10,398 bases of DNA from CAYSPT01 sp964432985 (GTDB taxonomy: Bacteria > Muiribacteriota > CAYSPT01): positions 1-10,398 of the forward strand of contig CAYSPT010000111.1 in NCBI GenBank assembly GCA_964432985.1, in the 5' to 3' direction. Of this stretch, positions 6,232 to 10,398 are shown piece by piece; position 1 is the stretch's first letter, and every line of letters begins with the position of its first letter. Under the pieces are notes generated by a model. The model saw only the letters and a list, made by a program, of their open reading frames with translations, was not told where the DNA came from and did no database searches. The position numbers and the translations under genes were made by a program.

Positions 6232-7287
6232 ATGTTGACACCTCTCGAATGGACTGGCAACGAACTTCGTTTAATTGACCAGACGGTACTTCCCATACGT
6301 ACGGTATGGATAACATGTTCGACCTACCAGGAAACAGCGCGTGCCATCAAGGATATGAAGGTCCGTGGAGCCCCGGCCATCGGCGTCTCCGCCGCATACG
6401 GTATGGCTCTGGCCGCTTTACACTCCCGGGCGTCCACCTGTGAGTCTTTGCTTGGCTGCCTTACCGACGCGGCTGGTGTCCTTAATTCAGCCCGTCCCAC
6501 AGCCATTAACCTGGCCTGGGCCGTGGACAGGATGCTGACGTGTGCCCGCAGCCGTGAGTTTAATTCGGTACAGGATCTTAAAAACGCCCTGGTAGAAGAA
6601 GCAAACGGTATTCATGAAGAAGACATTGCTGTCAACCGTGCAATCGGGGCATCCGGCAACCCGCTGGTACCGGACAGGGCAAAAATATTGACTCACTGTA
6701 ACGCAGGTGCCCTGGCCACCGCCGCTTATGGTACCGCCCTGGGGGTAATCAGGGCGGCGGTTGAAGCAGGTAAAAACATTCATGTGTGGGTCGATGAAAC
6801 CCGCCCGTTCCTGCAGGGCGCCCGTTTGACGGCCTGGGAGTTGATGCAGGACAATATCCCGTGCACACTGCTGTGTGACAACATGGCCGCTTTTCTCATG
6901 GCCCGTGGAGAAGTCGATCTGATAGTGGTTGGGGCGGACCGGATTGCCAGCTGCGGTGATGTTGCCAATAAGATCGGGACCTACGGCTTGGCCCGCCTGG
7001 CGGAATGCCACCGGATTCCCTTCTATATTGCCGCTCCGCTTTCCACATTCGATCCCTGCTGTGCGGCGGGGGAGAATATTCCCATTGAAGAAAGACCCGC
7101 CGACGAGTTGGCCGAGATCCAGGGTATCCGCCTTGCTCCCCTTGATGTTGATGTTTGGAATCCGGCGTTTGATGTGACGCCGGCTGAGTACATAACGGGT
7201 ATTATTACCGAGAAAGGTGTCATCCACCATCCCGACATGTTGAAAGTGACAACATTTCTATCTGAACATGGGTGCTTGGAGTTATGA
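6232..7287 (+). CDS. mtnA: S-methyl-5-thioribose-1-phosphate isomerase
   Basis: 351 residues, the typical MtnA length. It converts 5-methylthioribose 1-phosphate to methylthioribulose 1-phosphate (and, in some organisms, 5-deoxyribose 1-phosphate to the ribulose form). Family motifs are all present: MKVRGAPAIGVSAAYG, THCNAGALATAAYG with C156 as the expected catalytic Cys, VDETRPFLQGARLTAWEL, and VVGADRIASCGDVANKIGTYG with D236 as the catalytic Asp. FYIAAPLSTFDP follows. Relatives include the eIF2B-type regulatory subunits, but the Cys/Asp pair and RGAPAIG assign it to MtnA. Start ATG 6232 has AAGGTGAT (6218-6225) upstream; in-frame TTG 6208 is less likely. The gene ends in an ATGA overlap with the aldolase, so the two proteins are likely made together. 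Confidence 0.95.
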   Translation: MLTPLEWTGNELRLIDQTVLPIRTVWITCSTYQETARAIKDMKVRGAPAIGVSAAYGMALAALHSRASTCESLLGCLTDAAGVLNSARPTAINLAWAVDRMLTCARSREFNSVQDLKNALVEEANGIHEEDIAVNRAIGASGNPLVPDRAKILTHCNAGALATAAYGTALGVIRAAVEAGKNIHVWVDETRPFLQGARLTAWELMQDNIPCTLLCDNMAAFLMARGEVDLIVVGADRIASCGDVANKIGTYGLARLAECHRIPFYIAAPLSTFDPCCAAGENIPIEERPADELAEIQGIRLAPLDVDVWNPAFDVTPAEYITGIITEKGVIHHPDMLKVTTFLSEHGCLEL

Positions 7288-7856
7288 TACCGTTTTACCA
7301 CGAATTCAAGAAAATAGGAGAAGATGTTTTCAGCTCCGGCCTGGTCGATTCGCACAGCGGTAACCTGAGCGTCCGTCTCGGACAGAAACTGGTGGTTACC
7401 CGCTCGGGATCTATGCTGGGCCGACTGGGTATCTCCGACCTGGTGGAGGTGTACCTGGCAGACGAAGCGCTTCACGGAGCATCCATCGAAACCGTGGTTC
7501 ACCGGGCCATCTATAATGGGACCGCAGCAAAAGCCGTCGTCCATGTCCACCCGCCGTTTGTAGTGTGCCTGTCGCCGAAAATGGAAAAGCTGATGCCGTA
7601 TGACGGCGAGGGCCAGTACTATTTCCCCGGGGGTATTCCGGTGGCCGTGGTGTCGGATACCATCGGCAGCAGCGAGGTGGCTCGTGTCATTCCGCCGCTG
7701 TTTTCATCTTCCCCGGTAGTAGCCGTTCCCGGTCACGGTACCTTTGCCATCGGCAAGGACCTGAAAGAGGCGCTCAAATATACCACCGCCGCAGAGCACG
7801 CCGCCCGCAACATCTATCTGACAGACGTCTACGACAAATTCTATAAACTGCCGTAA
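7284..7856 (+). CDS. Class II aldolase/adducin family protein (L-fuculose-phosphate aldolase type)
   Basis: 190 residues. A zinc aldolase of the FucA/AraD family: SHSGNLSVR (23-31) and TRSGSMLG (39-46) form the phosphate-binding loops, E69 in SIETVVHRAIY is the expected catalytic acid, and H87, H89 (VHVHPP) and H151 (PGHGTFA) are the expected zinc ligands. Start ATG 7284 overlaps the mtnA stop by 4 bases (ATGA); GTG 7272 would be an alternative. Directly after mtnA, its most likely substrate is the ketose 1-phosphate made by MtnA, cleaved to DHAP and (2-methylthio)acetaldehyde or acetaldehyde, as known for DHAP-shunt aldolases. This role is inferred from context. MtnB dehydratase belongs to the same superfamily and is the main alternative. 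Confidence 0.88.
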   Translation: MIPFYHEFKKIGEDVFSSGLVDSHSGNLSVRLGQKLVVTRSGSMLGRLGISDLVEVYLADEALHGASIETVVHRAIYNGTAAKAVVHVHPPFVVCLSPKMEKLMPYDGEGQYYFPGGIPVAVVSDTIGSSEVARVIPPLFSSSPVVAVPGHGTFAIGKDLKEALKYTTAAEHAARNIYLTDVYDKFYKLP

Positions 7857-7891
7857 AGCACCAAAGAGTAATTGCTCAAAACGCCAGTTAT

Positions 7892-7910
7892 AGCAAGGCT
7901 TTCCCTTGTT
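7892..7910. other. Weak inverted repeat overlapping the ileS -35 box
   Basis: AGCAAGG and CCTTGTT can pair (5 Watson-Crick pairs CAAGG/CCTTG, plus one G-U and one A-T) around a CTTTC loop. The right arm ends inside TTGACA of the ileS promoter. It could end the upstream operon or act as an operator, but lacks a clear T run. Nothing else is seen in 7857-7891. Confidence 0.25.
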
Positions 7911-7937
7911 GACATCATCATTTCACTATGCTACTAT
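7909..7937 (+). promoter_or_regulatory. Sigma-70-type promoter of ileS
   Basis: A perfect TTGACA (7909-7914), a 17-base spacer, then TACTAT (7932-7937) preceded by TGC, giving both a consensus -35 and an extended -10. Transcription should start near 7944, giving a leader of about 29 bases. That is too short for a T-box riboswitch like those before ileS in many Firmicutes. Confidence 0.88.
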
Positions 7938-7972
7938 CAATTGGTTGCCAGGATTAGAAAGGAAGATCAACC

Positions 7973-10398
7973 GTGAAGATCCGGGACACTCTGAACCTTC
8001 CCAGAACTAAATTTCCGATGAAAGCAAATCTTTCCCGGAACGAGCCGAAAATTCTCCAGTGGTGGGAGGAGATCAAGCTCTACAAAACAATTAGAGAAGC
8101 ACGAAAAGGGTCTCCAGTTTATATGTTTCACGACGGTCCTCCCTACGCCAATGGTGAGATCCATATAGGCACCGCTCTGAACAAGATTCTCAAGGACGTG
8201 GTTGTCCGCTATAAAACCTTACGCGGATTTGACTGCCCTTTCGTACCCGGTTGGGATACCCATGGACTCCCTATAGAACTGCAGGTAATGTCCAAGCTCA
8301 GAGAGAAAGCCGATGAGTTGAGCATCAAGCAACTACGCAAAGAGTGCCGGCGGTTTGCTCTTCACTTCATGGAAGTTCAACGGAAGCAGTTCAAGCGGCT
8401 GGGCGGCCTGGCCGACTGGGACCATCCGTACCTGACTCTGGAACCGGCTTACGAAGCCAAGCAGATCGAAGTTTTTTCGGAGTTGTACCGCAGCGGTTAC
8501 GTTTTCAGGGGTAAAAAACCCATTTACTGGTGTACTCACTGCGAAACGGCGCTGGCCGAAGCCGAGATAGAATACCGGGACCACATGTCTCCCTCTATCT
8601 ACGTGAAGTTCCCGACCATGTCCGATCTTACGGGGATTCTGCAGAAACCCTACCGCTACAACATTTACTTCGTTATCTGGACCACTACTCCCTGGACCCT
8701 GCCGGCAAACGTGGCCATATGTCTGAAGCCCGATACGAAGTACGCAGTGGTGGCTGCCGGGGACGAGAACTACATTATCGCCGAATACCTGGTCCCGGTA
8801 GTCATGAACGAGCTGGGATTTGATGACTATTACATCGTGGAAACTGTATCTTCGGACAAGCTGGAAGGAATCGTGTGCCATCATCCCTTCGTTGACCGGG
8901 AATCACAGATCATACTGGGTAACCACGTGACCATGGACACGGGCACGGGTTGTGTTCACACCGCTCCCGGCCACGGCCAGGAAGACTATGAGATCGGTCT
9001 AAAATACAAACTTCCGATTATTTCTCCCCTGGATCATAGGGGCATTTTTACCATTGACGCGGGTGATTTTGCGCATCTTCATTATGAGAAAGCCAATGCC
9101 GACATCGTCTGCCGCCTCGAAGAGGATGGATATTTGCTGAAATCAACCGATGTCAGTCACCAGTATCCGCACTGCTGGCGGTGCAAGAAGCCTGTTATTT
9201 TCAGGGCCACCAAGCAGTGGTTCATCTCGGTGGAGAACTCCGATCTCAGGGACCGGTCCCTGGAAGCTATCAAGAAGGTCAAGTGGATACCCGAATGGGG
9301 GCAGCGCCGGATAACCGGTATGGTGGAAAGCCGCCCCGATTGGTGTATCTCCCGCCAGCGGTACTGGGGAGTGCCAATACCGGTTTTTTATTGTTTGAAA
9401 TGCGGCCACGAAGTAGTTAATGCCAACACGTTGGAGGCCGTAATAAAATTGTTCTCCGAGGACGGTTCCGGGGCCTGGTACACCGAAGAGGCGGACAATA
9501 TTATTCCCGCCGGTACCCGGTGCCCGAAGTGCAAGAACAGTCATTTCAGAAAAGAGTCGGATATCCTGGATGTCTGGTTTGACTCGGGTGTTTCACATCG
9601 GGCCGTGCTGGAAACCCGGGAAGGACACTCCTGGCCGTCACAGTTGTATCTCGAGGGCTCCGATCAGCACCGGGGGTGGTTCCAGACCTCGCTGCTCACT
9701 TCCATAGGGACCCGGGGGCTCCCACCGTACCGCACCGTCCTGACTCATGGATTCGTGGTGGACGGTGATGGCCGCAAGATGTCGAAATCCCTGGGCAACG
9801 TGATTGCGCCCCAGGAAATCGTGGGCACTCTGGGTGCCGACGTACTGCGCCTGTGGGTGGTCATGGCTGATTACAAGGAAGATATCCGCATTTCCGACGA
9901 GATCATGAAGCAGGTGGTGGACGCCTACCGGAAGTTGAGAAATACACTGAGATTTATTCTCGGTAATCTGCGTGGTTTTCGCAGAGAAGAAGCTGTCCCC
10001 TTTGAGTCCATGCTTGAAGTCGACCGGTATGCCGTTGCCCGGACCCGCCAGGTGCTCAGGCGTGCGGAAGCTTCCTTCGAACGGTTCGAGTTTTACCGGA
10101 TTTATCACGATCTGGTCAACTATACCGCGGTGGATTTGTCGTCGTTCTATCTGGATGTGATCAAGGACAGACTCTATACTGCTCCCCGTGATACCCTTCC
10201 GGGACTTTCGGCCAGGACGGCTTTGTCTGAAATTCTGCGGATGCTCCTGGCTGCGCTAGGCCCTGTTATGCCTTTTACCTGCGAAGAGGTCTGGCAGTAC
10301 ATGGAAAAGGATTCGAACGATCCGGAGACGGTGGCTCTCCTGTCGTGGCCGTCGAGTGAAGCGCCGACCGATGAGAAGTTCATGGAAAAGTGGTCGGA
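7973..10398 (+). CDS. ileS: Isoleucine--tRNA ligase, 3' partial
   Basis: About 808 residues to the window edge, against roughly 900-1000 for the whole enzyme; the last part, including any C-terminal zinc finger, is missing. It charges tRNA-Ile in the cytoplasm. Start GTG 7973 has AAAGGAAG (7958-7965) 7 bases upstream. Domains: N-terminal Rossmann part with HIGT (64-67) in the place of HIGH, inside DGPPYANGEIHIGTALNK; the CP1 editing domain with WTTTPWTLPAN (from 236) and GTGCVHTAPGHGQEDY (324-339), where D338 is the expected editing Asp; Cys pairs in HCWRCKKP and later YCLKCG and RCPKC; DWCISRQRYWGVPIP; then GRKMSKSLGNV with KMSKS at 602-606; and the helical anticodon-binding domain. No frameshift is seen. 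It has its own promoter, as the last member of the conserved divIVA-ileS neighbourhood. Confidence 0.97.
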   Translation, partial: MKIRDTLNLPRTKFPMKANLSRNEPKILQWWEEIKLYKTIREARKGSPVYMFHDGPPYANGEIHIGTALNKILKDVVVRYKTLRGFDCPFVPGWDTHGLPIELQVMSKLREKADELSIKQLRKECRRFALHFMEVQRKQFKRLGGLADWDHPYLTLEPAYEAKQIEVFSELYRSGYVFRGKKPIYWCTHCETALAEAEIEYRDHMSPSIYVKFPTMSDLTGILQKPYRYNIYFVIWTTTPWTLPANVAICLKPDTKYAVVAAGDENYIIAEYLVPVVMNELGFDDYYIVETVSSDKLEGIVCHHPFVDRESQIILGNHVTMDTGTGCVHTAPGHGQEDYEIGLKYKLPIISPLDHRGIFTIDAGDFAHLHYEKANADIVCRLEEDGYLLKSTDVSHQYPHCWRCKKPVIFRATKQWFISVENSDLRDRSLEAIKKVKWIPEWGQRRITGMVESRPDWCISRQRYWGVPIPVFYCLKCGHEVVNANTLEAVIKLFSEDGSGAWYTEEADNIIPAGTRCPKCKNSHFRKESDILDVWFDSGVSHRAVLETREGHSWPSQLYLEGSDQHRGWFQTSLLTSIGTRGLPPYRTVLTHGFVVDGDGRKMSKSLGNVIAPQEIVGTLGADVLRLWVVMADYKEDIRISDEIMKQVVDAYRKLRNTLRFILGNLRGFRREEAVPFESMLEVDRYAVARTRQVLRRAEASFERFEFYRIYHDLVNYTAVDLSSFYLDVIKDRLYTAPRDTLPGLSARTALSEILRMLLAALGPVMPFTCEEVWQYMEKDSNDPETVALLSWPSSEAPTDEKFMEKWS

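Noticed and set aside
6487..7230. Long antisense open frame of about 247 codons within mtnA
   Set aside because: It is the mirror of a clear mtnA with all catalytic motifs; its product shows no recognisable domain and no ribosome binding site.
7857..7972. T-box riboswitch before ileS
   Set aside because: The predicted transcript leader is only about 29 bases and no T-box consensus or specifier stem is visible.

Overview
The window is a dense bacterial chromosomal segment, with every gene on the + strand and short gaps between genes. It reads as the conserved division-cluster neighbourhood known from Bacillus as ylmE-ylmF-ylmG-ylmH-divIVA-ileS, in altered form. YggS/YlmE, YggT/YlmG, DivIVA and IleRS are present in that order. 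SepF (YlmF) and YlmH are absent, and a three-gene block (PNP-like protein, MtnA, class II aldolase) lies between divIVA and ileS. The secreted M6 metalloprotease and the propeller/TPR protein upstream suggest an uncultured Gram-negative-type lineage, perhaps FCB-related such as Zixibacteria. That placement is a guess from gene content only. The run of exactly 100 N shows this is a scaffolded assembly, probably a metagenome bin.

Layout: (1) 1-1365, a 5'-truncated M6/InhA-type metalloprotease ending at a hairpin plus T-rich stretch. (2) 1464-3711, an exported-looking protein with a TolB/WD40-like beta-propeller and C-terminal TPR repeats, interrupted by the 100-N gap at 2796-2895. (3) 3764-7856, a probable operon of yggS, yggT, divIVA, a PNP-like gene, mtnA and a class II aldolase, with gaps of 1, 19, 22 and 68 bases and then a 4-base overlap. 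It sits behind a strong extended -10 promoter. (4) 7973 to the window end, ileS without its 3' end, behind its own promoter with near-consensus -35 and -10 boxes.

How the genes fit together: yggS (PLP homeostasis), yggT (membrane protein) and divIVA (pole and septum scaffold) are the division and envelope part. The PNP-like, MtnA and aldolase genes have the gene content of the 'DHAP shunt'. That pathway salvages 5'-methylthioadenosine or 5'-deoxyadenosine by phosphorolysis, isomerisation and aldol cleavage to DHAP and an aldehyde. The phosphorylase-like member has lost most of the purine-site residues of the trimeric PNP family, which makes it the most unusual protein here.

No rRNA, tRNA, CRISPR array, insertion sequence or phage gene was seen.
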